64,000 bases of DNA, taken from NCBI GenBank assembly GCA_032622095.1, contig CP136066.1, positions 198,514,816-198,578,815 on the forward strand, read 5' to 3'. Source of the stretch: Siphonodentalium dalli (Eukaryota; Mollusca; Scaphopoda; Gadilida; Siphonodentaliidae). A program made the translations under genes and the position numbers. Below the pieces are notes generated by a model. The model was not told the DNA's origin. It made no database searches and saw only the letters and a program-made list of their open reading frames with translations. The number at the start of each line of letters is the position of its first letter. Position 1 is the stretch's first letter. This document shows positions 12,793 to 23,252 of the stretch, one piece after another.

Positions 12793-13205
12793 TTAACCCT
12801 TTACCCAACAGAACGGCCCTGTGCCAATGCATTCTCTTATATATGCGAGTCGACCATAGGTCGCCTCGCATATATAAGAGAATGCATTGGCTTAACACAT
12901 ATTAAAAATGATCAAATTGTCAAAGAATGTAGAAAATATTATAAGAAAAAATGGTAAAAAGTGTTAAAAAAGAATTTTTTTAGGCCAATGCATTCTCTTA
13001 TATATGCGAGGCGACCTATGGTCGACTCGCATATATAAGAGAATGCATTGGCACAGGGCATAACTGTAACCATCACAATGTGGTCAATGAACCGGTTCCA
13101 ATGATATCCATATTTGTATGGTGTTATTGAGACAGACCGAAGATATTTTAGGCTGTTGAAGCTTTGTATGGGCGTTTTTTGCCGTTTTGTTGGGTAAAGG
13201 GTTAA
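12793..13205 (+). mobile_element. TTAA-flanked palindromic MITE, family P1 copy a
   Basis: The ends are TTAACCCTTTACCCAACA and its reverse complement, with TTAA at both edges, as expected of piggyBac-type transposition. Inside are two ~66-bp hairpins built on ATGCATTCTCTTATATATGC. The second hairpin is the reverse complement of the first, and an AT-rich spacer separates them. Related P1 copies lie at 19693-20091 and 28772-29137. The right-hand TTAA is shared with the neighbouring foldback element starting at 13202. There is no coding capacity, so movement would depend on a transposase from elsewhere. Confidence 0.9.
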
Positions 13206-13651
13206 AGGCCCACTTAATTTTCGATTGCCCAGATAACATTATACACAACATAGTCCATACCATATACCAATTGAAAGAGGAACCAAACATATATATATTC
13301 CACCAGAATACGGAACAGCTGTGGTCTATGAGTGTCCACTAAGTGATAGATACACAGATTCATTCCAAGTCCAAGACTTCCCCCGTTGTCAACCAAGAAT
13401 ACATCAGAATTCAAACTAAGAGATAGAGCTATTCCCCTTCCATTGATAATAATAAACTTTACAGTCCAGTCCGAATCAAAATTAAGCACATAACACACCT
13501 CGCCACCTCGACAAAAACAACAATTTACCAGTTCATTCGACCGGATCAGTTGATAATCAATGTTTTGAAGCTTCCTCTTTCAAATGGTATATAATGTGGA
13601 ATATTTTGTATAAATGTGGTCTGGTGATTCGAAAATTAAGTGGGCCTTTAA
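13202..13651 (+). mobile_element. TTAA-flanked foldback MITE, family C, uninterrupted copy
   Basis: The ends are TTAAAGGCCCACTTAATTTT and its approximate reverse complement AAAATTAAGTGGGCCTTTAA. A second copy, interrupted by nested insertions, occupies 20750-27738, and single ends are visible at 18728-18748 and 51506-51540. No open frame is visible. Confidence 0.85.
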
Positions 13652-13789
13652 TGTGTGTTCACTGTGCTATACCATAAGGCACAACTCCCCTTGTTGAATT
13701 TATACATGGAACAGTGAAGGAAGCGACTGATTCGGGAACGAGATTACATGAGATGTCCTTCACGGTTTCACCAAACGTTGCATGATCGT

Positions 13790-14335
13790 TCAGTGGGAAA
13801 GTGTGACAGTCTCCGGTCGGAAATAATCAGACGAGCTCTTCTCCCTGTCGGGCACCACAAGTTTGTGGTTGTTTTTCTTCGACAACCTCTTGGTCTGTTT
13901 TCTCCTGTTCATACACAACTCCGTCGCTTTCTGATCGAATTCGATCGGCGGTAGCTTGAAGGAAGGTTTTGCTCGTATATTTGCGTTAGTAACACATTTA
14001 GCTAAATTATCGCCTGAAAGATTGTATGGGAATCTGGATTTGAAATTCGTGTTTCCGACATATTTCTTCGCGGAACTAACAGCACTGTTGTCGCTTGAGT
14101 ATTCAGAAGAATCCCTGCTACCCAGAGAAGCCTCCATCCTCAAATCTTCAACCTTCTTGAATTTATGAGAAAATATGCCTGGTAGCTGTAACGAAACCTT
14201 TTGGGAAACTCTGTCTCTGTTGTTGTTTTTTGGGTTGTTTTTGTTGTTGTTGTTGTTGTTGTTATTGTCGTCGTCTGCTGGGTTTGGTAGATAACATTTG
14301 TCCTCGATAACTGGAAACCCCAGCGCAGGTTTCAT
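13790..14335 (-). CDS. possible protein-coding exon, low-complexity, unknown function
   Basis: An open frame of about 181 codons starts at an in-frame ATG (14335) and ends at a stop at 13790. It begins MKPALGFPVIEDKCYLPNP, runs through an asparagine-rich tract encoded by a GTT/AAC microsatellite, then has a serine-rich and basic segment (KKYVGNTNFKSRFPYNLSGD, later RRKQTKRLSKKNNHK). I recognise no family. Two related starts lie just upstream in transcription: 14408-14557 encodes a 49-residue frame beginning MKSALEFPVIEGRDY with a polyglutamine tract, and the 33-bp array at 14711-15165 repeats a MNPALCNVLPD unit. It could be a lineage-specific gene with duplicated exons, or an open frame in decaying repeats. 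No splice sites were firmly assigned. Confidence 0.35.
   Translation of the reverse strand: MKPALGFPVIEDKCYLPNPADDDNNNNNNNNKNNPKNNNRDRVSQKVSLQLPGIFSHKFKKVEDLRMEASLGSRDSSEYSSDNSAVSSAKKYVGNTNFKSRFPYNLSGDNLAKCVTNANIRAKPSFKLPPIEFDQKATELCMNRRKQTKRLSKKNNHKLVVPDREKSSSDYFRPETVTLSH
14227..14275. repeat. (GTT)n microsatellite inside the possible exon
   Basis: Encodes the asparagine tract on the minus strand. Confidence 0.9.
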
Positions 14336-14407
14336 GGTAGAAGATTGTAGCTGGATTTTGGATTGAAAATCTCTTTTATTAGTCACTTTTGGGTGCCTCT
14401 ATCGTTG

Positions 14408-14557
14408 TTATTGGATGTATGTATGTTGTTGTTGTTGTTGTTGTTGCTGCTGCTTTTGTTCTTGTTGTGTATTTGTTTGTTTGCTTTTGTTGTCTGCTGG
14501 GTTTGGGAGAGGGTAATCTCTGCCTTCAATGACTGGAAACTCGAGTGCTGATTTCAT
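14408..14557 (-). CDS. possible duplicate of the MKPALGFPV-type exon, 49 residues
   Basis: The frame runs from the ATG at 14557 to a TAA at 14408-14410. Residues 1-22 parallel the start of the 13790-14335 frame (FPVI, PNPAD), followed by a glutamine tract from a GTT/CAA microsatellite (14420-14445). This is a local duplication. Whether it is translated is unknown. Confidence 0.3.
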   Translation of the reverse strand: MKSALEFPVIEGRDYPLPNPADNKSKQTNTQQEQKQQQQQQQQQHTYIQ

Positions 14558-14710
14558 GGCTGGTAGAAATGTTCAGCTATAGATAGCATAATCCTTGGAT
14601 CAGACCACTGCCTATAATTCAGAAATGAAACAAATTTGAAAATGTGATGTATGTCTGTATGAACTTTTTAGGTATAACACAAACGGTAACATCTGTCTGG
14701 AAACCCGAGC

Positions 14711-15165
14711 CCAGTATTCATGTCTGGTAAAACGTTACAGAGCGCAGGATTCATGCCTGATAAGACGTTACAGAGCGCATGATTCATGTCTGGTAAGACG
14801 TTACAGAGCGCAGGATTCATGTCTGGTAAGACGTTACAGAGCGCAGGATTCATGTCTGGTAAGATGTTACAGAGCGCAGGATTCATGTCTGGTAAGACGT
14901 TACAGGGCGCAGGATTCATGTCTGGTAAGACGTTACAGGGCGCATGATTCATGTCTGGTAAGACGCTACAGAGCGCATGATTCATGTCTGGTAAGACGTT
15001 ACAGGGCGCAGGATTCATGTCTGGTAAGACGTTACAGAGCGCAGGATTCATGTCTGGTAAGACGTTACAGAGCGCATGATTCATGTCTGGTAAGACGTTA
15101 CAGAGCGCATGATTCATGTCTGGTAAGACGTTACAGAGCACATGATTCATGTCTGGTAAGACGTG
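14711..15165. repeat. 33-bp minisatellite, about 14 copies
   Basis: The unit is GTTACAGAGCGCAGGATTCA followed by TGTCTGGTAAGAC, with variants (GGGCG, CATGATTC). The unit is a multiple of three, giving a minus-strand open frame 14668-15225 with an 11-residue repeat (LPDMNPALCNV). The final unit grades into a segment resembling the start of the 13790-14335 and 14408-14557 frames, so the array appears to have grown from a third copy of that segment. Confidence 0.95.
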
Positions 15166-15196
15166 TCTGCTATGACGTTCAGCTGAATAAGCGAGA

Positions 15197-15450
15197 TCAC
15201 TGAGTCGCGGCCGTATTGGATTCATCCAGCCCCATTCCGTGGTTTCAGAGATTCATCCAGTCCCGGTGCCGTGGTTTTAGTGCTACAAGTTTTGGAGTAG
15301 CATTTCCATATATATATATATGTGCAACTTTTGAATATTCATGACTTCCATGTTATGGAAATGCTACTCCAGAACTTTGACATGTAGCACTAAAACCACG
15401 GAACCGGGCCTGGTAGATCCAATATGACCGCGAGTTAGAGACATGACGTA
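15197..15450. repeat. foldback repeat, ~115-bp imperfect arms
   Basis: The arm at 15197-15310 (CGCGGCCGTATTGGATTCAT; GTGGTTTTAGTGCTAC; GGAGTAGCATTTCCATA) is mirrored at 15355-15450. The loop contains a short TA run. Confidence 0.8.
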
Positions 15451-15496
15451 TAGCGTAAAACCCGGATCAGAGAACTTTCTATATAGATTTAAGATA

Positions 15497-15597
15497 TATA
15501 AGATTTTATGAAACGAGTTTGATAAATTTGATTCACAACGAGTCGTAGACGAGTTTTGAATCAAACTTATCAAACGACTTTCATAAAATCTTATATC
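15497..15597. repeat. palindrome, ~42-bp arms
   Basis: ATAAGATTTTATGAAACGAG is mirrored by CGACTTTCATAAAATCTTAT around a centre near 15547. Confidence 0.85.
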
Positions 15598-15725
15598 CCA
15601 ACGCAACGAGTTGAAGATCTTGTATACCATATGAACAAAACTAGATCTTTACGCCTTTTTAACAAATCAAAATCTTTAAAAGATGCAGAAAGGAAAAGTC
15701 ATGCATGCATGGAAAACAATCTCTC

Positions 15726-16202
15726 TTAAAGGTACTCAACCCGATAAAACTCCTCTCAATTACTATTTCAATGGCTTCGGGGGTCAAAAATATTTGATTC
15801 GAGTCGAGGAAGTCACCCATCAAAGCTCAGATTTGTTAGATATCGATTTTAGAAATCTATTATTTTTCATTATCGGGAATACTATCTGGCCCAGAACTCA
15901 GTCAAAATTGCGTTAAAATTACCGCTTGATTTTAGAGTTATTCATCCTTGTCTGTTTGAATAGATTTGGAGTACACATCCAGAGCAGATTGCGGCAGTTA
16001 TTGGTACTCATCTCGAGAACATAACAAATTTGAAAAATCAATATCTAATAACTCTGAGCTTTGTTTGATGGGTTCCTCGACTCGAATCAAATATTTTTTA
16101 CCCCCAAAGCCAAAGAAATAGTAATATAGGACCCTCTGATCGGATTGTTGTTGTTGGAATCTGTTGAGATGGGGACCCTCTTTACGGGTTGAGTACCTTT
16201 AA
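15726..16202 (+). mobile_element. TTAA-flanked foldback MITE, family R1 copy 1
   Basis: The ends are TTAAAGGTACTCAACCCG and its reverse complement, with TTAA at both edges. The internal half-palindrome includes GATTCGAGTCGAGGAA and its inverse. It is non-coding. Copies 2 (17001-17488) and 3 (21207-27638, interrupted) are closely similar. Confidence 0.9.
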
Positions 16203-17000
16203 GTGAACTTTGCTCTTTTGTTTTGGTGGCATAACATTGCATGGTAGAGGTTAAAGATGATATATCAGACTATCTCTTTCCAGAAAGTTATATCTATACA
16301 TGCACCTGTCCGGAGGTGCGCTATCAATTAATTAATATGAATGTTATTTAGTATTTCTTATCACATTATGTTATTCATATTGTTATGGAACAGAAATCAA
16401 TGCGAAAACGTTCCGAGCAAACCAAAAGTGTACCAAGAAGGACAACTCTATCTTGTTAGCAACGTCAACCACGACAAATTGTATTTCAAACATAGATTTA
16501 CAATGATCTTGCGATCGAAATAAACCACTTTATTATGCCTTTATAAACAAATAATAATAATAATAATAATAATAAACAGTTTTCAGTTTTATCTGTGTTT
16601 CATTATTTTCTTTAAATATCTATTTAATGTCCTGGGATCGGGATTTATCAAAATGATGTTGCAATATCTTCAGCTTCAACAGTATGAGTTTCCCAGGGGG
16701 GTGAATTTGGTGACGCTAGTCCGCCTAGCGGGATAGCGTTACTAAATTCACCAAACTGGGGAACCTCATTCTGAAAATGACAGACACACTATTTGCAGGC
16801 TTGTTAGAAAATAAAATAAACACTTAAAAAAAAGTAAGTCCCCCTCGCATAATACCCTATATCTCCTAAATATAAGTTATTCGTCCGATCGTATTGAAAT
16901 TATCAACGAGTTGAGAGCATGGTAAAGGCAGCACTTTGTTCTAACCAAGCTTCTGAGCGTCGCTTGATTGAATAATTTACCATTTTCAAATTGGTGTTGT
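16203..17000. other. intergenic, contains dispersed repeat R2, (AAT)n and a degraded hAT-like MITE
   Basis: At 16390-16560 there is a dispersed repeat with copies near 34370-34450/34790-34900 and 49240-49400. It shares ACCAAGAAGGA, TCTTGTTAGCA-like and TAAACCACTTTATTATGCCT blocks. An AAT run follows at 16548-16575. Confidence 0.6.
16690..16803 (+). mobile_element. degraded hAT-like hairpin MITE (family H2)
   Basis: A hairpin around GTCCGCCTAGCGGG with GGTGAATTTGGTGACGCTA arms. The right terminus is ATGACAGACACACTATT, ending near CAGGCTTG, and matches the complete copy at 38209-38461. Confidence 0.75.
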
Positions 17001-17488
17001 TTAAAGGTACTCAATCCGATAAAACTCCTCTCAATTACTATTTCAATGGCTTCGGGGGTCAAAAATATTTGATTCGAGTCGAGGAAGTCACCCATCAAAG
17101 CCCAGATTTGTTAGATATCGATTTTTATAAATCTATTATTTTTCATTATCGGGAATTCTTTCTGGCCCAGAAGACAGTCAAAATTTCGTTATTATTACCA
17201 CTTGATTATAGAGTTATCCATCCTTGTCTGTTTGAATAGAGTTTTGGCGTAAAATCTCGAGCAGGTTACCAAATTGACGGCAGTTATTAGTACTCATCTC
17301 GAGCAATTAACAAATTTCAAAAATCAATATCTAATAACTCTGAGCTTTGTTTGATGGGTTCCTCGACTCGAATCAAATATTTTTTACCCCCAAAGTCAAA
17401 GAAATAGTAATATAGGACCCTCTGATCGGATGGTTGTTGTTAGAATCTGTTGAGATGGGGACCCTCTTTACGGATTGAGTACCTTTAA
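17001..17488 (+). mobile_element. TTAA-flanked foldback MITE, family R1 copy 2
   Basis: Same ends and internal structure as 15726-16202, with TTAA on both sides and scattered substitutions. Confidence 0.9.
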
Positions 17489-17753
17489 GTGGCACTGGCC
17501 TTATTGTTGCATGTGATTGTCTTGAACTTGGCCAGTAACACTTCTCATGCACGGTGTGGAATTTAGGGCTATGTGCTGCACCACTGATGTAGAACAAGAA
17601 ACATAATAGAACCAGTTTGTACAAATGAAACACCAGACAGCACCAACTTGTGCAGGCTGCAGTTTTGTCAATCTTCAAACATAATTATGTTTGCTGATGA
17701 TATGCAGCATAAGATAGAGAACTCTATTGTGAAACGAAATGTAGGAGTTAGCT

Positions 17754-18065
17754 GTGGTACAGATGCATAACAAGCTTCTAAAGTCATTTAAATGCCAGCT
17801 CAGAGAAAATCACACTGAAAATTTCAGAACAAGTATGCGTGATGGTGTTTCAAAAACTGGTAATAATAAATTAAGAACATATCGACTTTTTAAAAGAGAT
17901 ATTGTCCTAGAACCCTATCTCTTAAATACAGCGTCGCTAGCTGACCGCTCAGCATTTACACGTCTAAGAATAAGTAATCATTCTCTCGCCATTGAAAAGG
18001 GTCGTTTTTTTTTACCACGAAATGCCTGCAAACCATACCGTGCAAACTTGCCATGCAGTGTATGA
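17754..18065 (+). pseudogene. LINE-type retrotransposon C-terminal fragment
   Basis: The open frame contains GNNKLRTYRLFK, LTRLRISNHSLAIEKGR (here read as FTRLRISNHSLAIEKGR) and a downstream arginine-cysteine region. That succession is typical of the sequence following the RT domain in non-LTR retrotransposons of aquatic invertebrates. The RT domain is absent and the frame ends soon after, so this is a truncated remnant. The assignment rests on recognising the motif order, not on a search. Confidence 0.6.
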
Positions 18066-18220
18066 ACGTACATGTAAAATACTATAAAACGGGGTTTATA
18101 TAATGAAACAATTTGAAGGCTCAGTTCTTTCTTTCTTTATTCTTTTTTCGATTATCACACCACTGGTCACAACGGCTAAACTAAAAAAAATTCCTCTTAG
18201 CAGATCGGCATCCTCTGTGA

Positions 18221-18252
18221 GACCTGGGACTAGTATATACTAGTCCCAGGTG
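18221..18252. repeat. perfect short palindrome
   Basis: ACCTGGGACTAGTAT is followed directly by its reverse complement, so a 30-bp stretch could form a perfect hairpin or cruciform with no loop. Confidence 0.95.
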
Positions 18253-18610
18253 AGACAATATGAAGTCTCTCAGAGATAAATTGACTTTTTTATTTTACGC
18301 CACGAAGATAAAAAAAATGACAGAAAAGCATAATTAGAATTTACTATCGATTATTTATAAGTTATATTAGTCCAAGGTTGGAGGTTGTGTGTGAGGTGTG
18401 GATTCGACTGGGAATACCCGAAGATGATGGGCGACACAGTTTGACAGACCACGATGCCCGTTAAGCAGATCAAATTCCCGTTCAGCAGTTCATTCGGTAC
18501 CTACTTGGATCACAAAGGAAAACACTGCTTTTGACATTTTCTTATACGACCGACCATTTCCGCTGATAATAACCCACAGAAAATTACAGCGCCTTATAAT
18601 ACGTGCGAAG

Positions 18611-18715
18611 TAAAAACTCTTAAAACCGTATATCAAGGCACTATAAACTCTTAAAACCGTATATCAAGGCACTATAAACTCTTAAAACCGTATATCAAGG
18701 CACTATAAACTCTTA
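18611..18715 (+). repeat. 31-bp tandem repeat, about 3.4 copies
   Basis: The unit is AACTCTTAAAACCGTATATC followed by AAGGCACTATA. The array ends next to a solo family C terminus (18728-18748). Confidence 0.95.
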
Positions 18716-18727
18716 AATCGGTTAAAC

Positions 18728-18748
18728 GTTAATTAAGTGGGCCTTTAA
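18728..18748 (-). mobile_element. solo end of a family C TTAA foldback MITE
   Basis: AATTAAGTGGGCCTTTAA only. The other end is not seen, and the neighbouring 31-bp and 39-bp arrays flank it directly. Confidence 0.6.
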
Positions 18749-18756
18749 ATGCAATT

Positions 18757-19153
18757 GTTGCATCGGGCCTGCTCGGGCTGGGAATTAAAGGGATGCGCGC
18801 ATCGGGCCTGCTCGGGCTGGGAATTAAAGGGATGCGCGCATCGGGCCTGCTCGGGCTGGGAATTAAAGGGATGCGCGCATCGGGCCTGCTCGGGCTGGGA
18901 ATTAAAGGGATGCGCGCATCGGGCCTGCTCGGGCTGGGAATTAAAGGGATGCGCGCATCGGGTCTGCTCGGGCTGGGAATTAAAGGGATGCGCGCATCGG
19001 GCCTGCTCGGGCTGGGAATTAAAGGGATGCGCGCATCGGGCCTGCTCGGGCTGGGAATTAAAGGGATGCGCGCATCGGGCCTGCTCGGGCTGGGAATTAA
19101 AGGGATGCGCGCATCGGGCCTGATCGGGCCTGCTCGGGCTGGGAATTAAAGGG
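18757..19153 (+). repeat. 39-bp GC-rich minisatellite, about 10 copies
   Basis: The unit is GCATCGGGCCTGCTCGGGCT followed by GGGAATTAAAGGGATGCGC. It is nearly invariant, which implies recent homogenisation. The unit is a multiple of three, so spurious frames are open on both strands (RACSGWELKGCAH-type and others). Confidence 0.97.
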
Positions 19154-19692
19154 ACGGGCGGAGTTCGTTGCAAAATATTCATATTTGTTCAAATCGCCAT
19201 CAACAGAAGGAATATTAAAATATATATATAGTTTTGTTCATATGCCAAACATAATCAGCGCGTAAATAGTATATTGTCGTCAAGACGTACGATGGTGTAC
19301 ATAAACAAGAGCATGCTGTGTCACAGAAGTTGTGCTTCTGTTTACATAACACAGCGCAATTATATTGGTTAATCACACACAAATTATATAAACGCTCTTT
19401 ATGTTTTCCATATCAGGAAAACAGTAACAAATAACGCTCTTTATGTTTACCATATACGGATCTAAACAAAAGCCAGGAAACGTAACGTTTTTTGCTTTTG
19501 TTTACATAACAAAGGGAAAAAAATGACAATAACATGCTGTTTATGCCATATTTCTAATTGGTATAAGAACAAGATCTGTCTATATTTTACTATCCTTCCT
19601 GTTTATGGCGGTTTTTGACGGAGGTAAATATTTTAACAGCATACACACCGCCAACGCCGCCAGCATCTTTAACTACGAAGCTGCGGCATTAT
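19154..19692. other. no gene recognised
   Basis: AT-rich sequence with imperfect repeats of AACGCTCTTTATGTTT near 19390-19455. Confidence 0.4.
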
Positions 19693-20091
19693 TTAACCCT
19701 TTACCCAACAGAACGGCCCTGTGCCAATGCATTCTCTTATATATGCGAGTCGACCATAGGTCGCCTCGCATATATAAGAGAATGCATTGGCTTAACACAT
19801 TAAAAATTATAAAATTGTTAAAGAATGTAAGAAAAAATGGTAAAAAGTGTTAAAAAAAGATTTTTTTTAGGCTAATGCATTCTCTTATATATGCGAGGCG
19901 ACCTATGGTCGACTCGCATATATAAGAGAATGCATTGGCACAGGGCTTACTGTAACTATCACAATGTGGTCAAGGAGCCGGTTCCAATGATATCCATATT
20001 TGTATGGTTCTATTGAGACAGACCGGAGATATTTTAGGCTGTTGAAGCTTTATTTGGCCGGTTTTGGCCGGTTTGTTGGGTAAAGGGTTAA
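19693..20091 (+). mobile_element. TTAA-flanked palindromic MITE, family P1 copy b
   Basis: TTAACCCTTTACCCAACA ends, two inverse hairpins on ATGCATTCTCTTATATATGC, TTAA at each edge. It is closely similar to 12793-13205. Confidence 0.92.
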
Positions 20092-20749
20092 CTAAATAAT
20101 ATACCCGACATTATTCACAAATCATACTTACATTTTCAGTGTTAATATTCCGGAAGAAAACAAGAAATTCCTCCTCTATACCATTGTCTGACGCTGTTAT
20201 GCCAGACCTTGGATGGACTCAATACGTAAACTTGCAAGTCAACCTTCACGGACAAAAATAGTCAGAACAATAACAGATCGTTGTTTTTATGTAATATTAA
20301 CTCTGTCAATGACGCGACCTCGTTTCATATAAAACATCCAGTTTTACAAGTGAAAATAAAAACATGTTTCTTGTTTGGAATCAGATGTTCACTTGATTCT
20401 GTGAATATTTGATGTTGATGACTAACATTACATGTATGATCTGCACTAAGGCCCATACATTTACACCTGCATGTTAGTGGTGTCGCTTTGTCCCCCGGTG
20501 AGGGAAGTGTTAATTGGCAATAACCTAACATGTAATTACATGTTAAATAACTCTTGTTATAGGGAGGGATATTATGGGTGCGCAGGTTAATAAGCTGATT
20601 ACTCTGTGATATTAGTATATACGAATTACCACAGCCGATTAGGTAAGGTTATTCGCGGGATATTGATCTTTCTGTACACTCTATCCGCATATATAGCATT
20701 ATCAGATTTAAATACGTAATGACGGTCATTTTTACCATATATAGATACT
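20092..20749. other. no gene recognised
   Basis: Nothing identifiable between the P1 element and the nested insertion complex. Confidence 0.4.
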
Positions 20750-20876
20750 TTAAAAGGCTCACTTAATTTTCGATTGCCCATATCACATTATACACAACAT
20801 ATTCCATAGTATACACCATTTGGAAAAGGAACCAAAAGATATGTATTCCAACATAATACCGGCGGAAAAGCCATAG

Positions 20877-20972
20877 GTCCCCAGAACAAAAATTTACCCC
20901 ACCCCAATAGTACTTAATCCTATATAATTAAGTACTATTGGGGTGGGGTCAATTTTTGTTCTGGGGACCTGT
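20877..20972. repeat. near-perfect long palindrome
   Basis: GGTCCCCAGAACAAAAATTT and CCCCACCCCAATAGTACTTAA are mirrored around a centre near 20925 with only a handful of mismatches. This segment is absent from the uninterrupted family C copy, so it is a separate insertion. Confidence 0.92.
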
Positions 20973-21492
20973 GGGAAAAGCTGTGGCCTGGGAGTGTCCA
21001 CCAAGTGAAAGAGATTCTCAGATTCACCACAAGGCTTCCCCATCATTTACTCCAGAATGCATCATAATTCACAACCAAGAGATAGAGTTATTCCCAATCC
21101 ATTGAGAATAGTAAACTGGCAGTACAGACCAGATCGAAATTAAGCACAGAACACAAGACTGAACCTTGACAAAGCAACATGTTTACAGTTTATTTGACCC
21201 GATAAGTTAAAGGTACTCAACCCGTAAAGAGGGTCCCCATCTCAACAGATTCCAACAACAACAATCCGATCAGAGGGTCCTATATTACTATTTCTTTGGC
21301 TTTGGGGGTAAAAAATATTTGATTCGAGTCGAGGAACCCATCAAACAAAGCTCAGAGTTATTAGATATTGATTTTTCAAATTTGTTATGTTCTCGAGATG
21401 AGTACCAATAACTGCCGTAATCTGCTCTGGATGTGTACTCCAAATCTATTCAAACAGACAAGGATGAATAACTCTAAAATCAAGTGGTAATT

Positions 21493-22241
21493 TGTGCCAA
21501 TACGGGTACATATAACTCTTAAGGCTATCAGAACGGTTTGATTATTTATATATAACAAAGTCAATAATGTTCAATCATGGGTATCTGGGTTTCTCTTCCT
21601 GTCGTCTGCTTGGGTTGGGATCTTCTTCCGTCTTCATAGGTTGGATGTATCTGCTTGTCTTCTACTCGGTTGAGTTCCGGTTGAGTTTATCTTCCTGTCG
21701 TCTCATGTTCTTCTTCCGCCGGCGCATCAGTGAGATGTTGTTAGGATCACAAGATCATCATGTTTACCTTGTATCTTCATCCATCCTTCTAGCTGCTTTT
21801 CTCTGGCGTCCGAGAATTTGTTGTTACTATCGGGTAGCTGGTTAGAACTGTCTTATCATGTCGGCTTCTTCTTCCTAAAATACCCAGTGTCTGCTAATCA
21901 CGGCCATGTGTATTTTCACGGCGCGTCGGTTCATCGTACTTAGGGTAATTGAGTTATCGTCATCTCCCCATGGGTCCTATTAACTCTCCTGGTTTCAGTA
22001 GCTTTCTAGGCGATACATCTGGTCTTGATAATCCTCAAGACCGTGTTCTGTTTACTCCACAAATCATTTCCCTATGTTATTGCATGGACGCTCGCTAATT
22101 CGATTTGGTGCTCAGTACTTTTGTGATCTAGATGTGGTCAACAGCGACGCTGATATGTGTGGTAATCGAGCGCCCCTCTGACAGAGATTTCCTATCTTCT
22201 TCCCGGGTTGAAAGTTATGTCCCTGTGGTTGTCTTGGCACA
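21493..22241 (-). repeat. 3' LTR (749 bp)
   Basis: Starts TGTGCCAATACGGGTACATA and ends TGTCTTGGCACA in plus orientation. I saw no difference from 26712-27460. Confidence 0.95.
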
Positions 22242-22258
22242 TTACTCCTTCACTTTTT
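22242..22258 (-). other. polypurine tract of the LTR element
   Basis: On the minus strand GAAAAAGTGAAGGAGTAA lies immediately upstream of the 3' LTR, in the position of a plus-strand primer. Confidence 0.7.
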
Positions 22259-22262
22259 CGAT

Positions 22263-22784
22263 TTAAAGTTGATCTTGAAATCGCAAGTCCAATTCGTCGC
22301 TGCGCAGCAGGTCGATGATTCGTCGAAGTGTTTCGCAACAGCGGCATCGGTGAATGAGAGGCCTCTGTTGTTCGTATGTCCGTCGGTGTCGTTGGTACGG
22401 CTGCTGTCGTGCTCTAGCGTAGGTTCGCTGGCGAGTCTGGATCGGCTGTCGGTGTTCGTCCGTGAAGTAGTACCAATCGGGGTCGATGTCGATGAGTGCA
22501 TCTTCAGATTCTCTGGGCGGGCTGTAAGGCGGGGGAGGTGACTGCATCGCGTAATATCGTCTATGCTCGTTGTAAGGCTGTACCCATGGCTGGTTGTAGG
22601 ATGTGGGTGACTGCATGCGCGGCATCATGTCGAGGTAGCTTTCATGCGGCCGCCTGCTGGTGGATGGTCGTGCATCTGAATTGGGTGTCATATCGTCATC
22701 ATCGGATGTCGAGGTATTTTCGTCCTCAATGTCCGAGTATGGGGGTAGGTTCTGACAACTGGTCGACCCTTGTTCCACCGTCAT
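22263..22784 (-). CDS. accessory open frame of the LTR element with PPxY motifs
   Basis: About 173 residues from the ATG at 22784 (the frame is open further upstream without an ATG). It is rich in acidic and serine residues early (EDENTSTSDDDD), then proline/tyrosine (QSPPPPYSPP) and arginine-rich near the C terminus (TYARARQQPYQRHRRTYEQQ). It has two PPxY-type motifs (LPPYSD and PPPYSP), which in retroviral proteins recruit NEDD4-type ubiquitin ligases for budding. Those motifs normally sit in Gag, but here they lie in a separate 3' frame just before the LTR. There is no membrane segment. The function is not established and the frame may be host-derived or an env/ORF3 replacement. Confidence 0.5.
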   Translation of the reverse strand: MTVEQGSTSCQNLPPYSDIEDENTSTSDDDDMTPNSDARPSTSRRPHESYLDMMPRMQSPTSYNQPWVQPYNEHRRYYAMQSPPPPYSPPRESEDALIDIDPDWYYFTDEHRQPIQTRQRTYARARQQPYQRHRRTYEQQRPLIHRCRCCETLRRIIDLLRSDELDLRFQDQL

Positions 22785-23252
22785 GGTCAGCCTGTAATAC
22801 TCAAACGGATATTTGTGTGAGGTTTGAGAACAAATGACACAGTCAGTATACACAATGGTTACTTTTCCAATTTATCGGTATCGCTTGAGGGTCGTCAGAT
22901 CGGCCCAATACGAAAATGGAATTTACAACTAATTATATAGATGGATTGGTTGACGAACAGTTAAACACAAGATAAGTCGGGGTGATTGATTTCAATCATC
23001 AAAACTTATGACCGAATGTCGGGATTTATAGTCCCTATTCAACGCTTGCTATAATCATTCTGATGATTATACAACTATAATACCCTGGACATCGTTATGC
23101 AACAATTAATATTTGAAATATATGAAATGCATAAATGTCTATATACATGCAAATGATTCTGATATCCGCGCAACAATAATTACGAAGGAAATTCGGAATA
23201 CATTAATATGCGATACATAATTAATACTAATCCAAATCCGCCACAGATGTGG

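Noticed and set aside
18745-19182. Open frames of 118-145 codons in the 39-bp array
   Set aside because: Same cause: a unit divisible by three with no stops. Three frames are open simultaneously.
21567-21845. 92-codon plus-strand frame (also at 26786-27064) as a gene
   Set aside because: It lies wholly inside the two identical LTRs and is antisense to the element; an accidental frame duplicated with the LTR.
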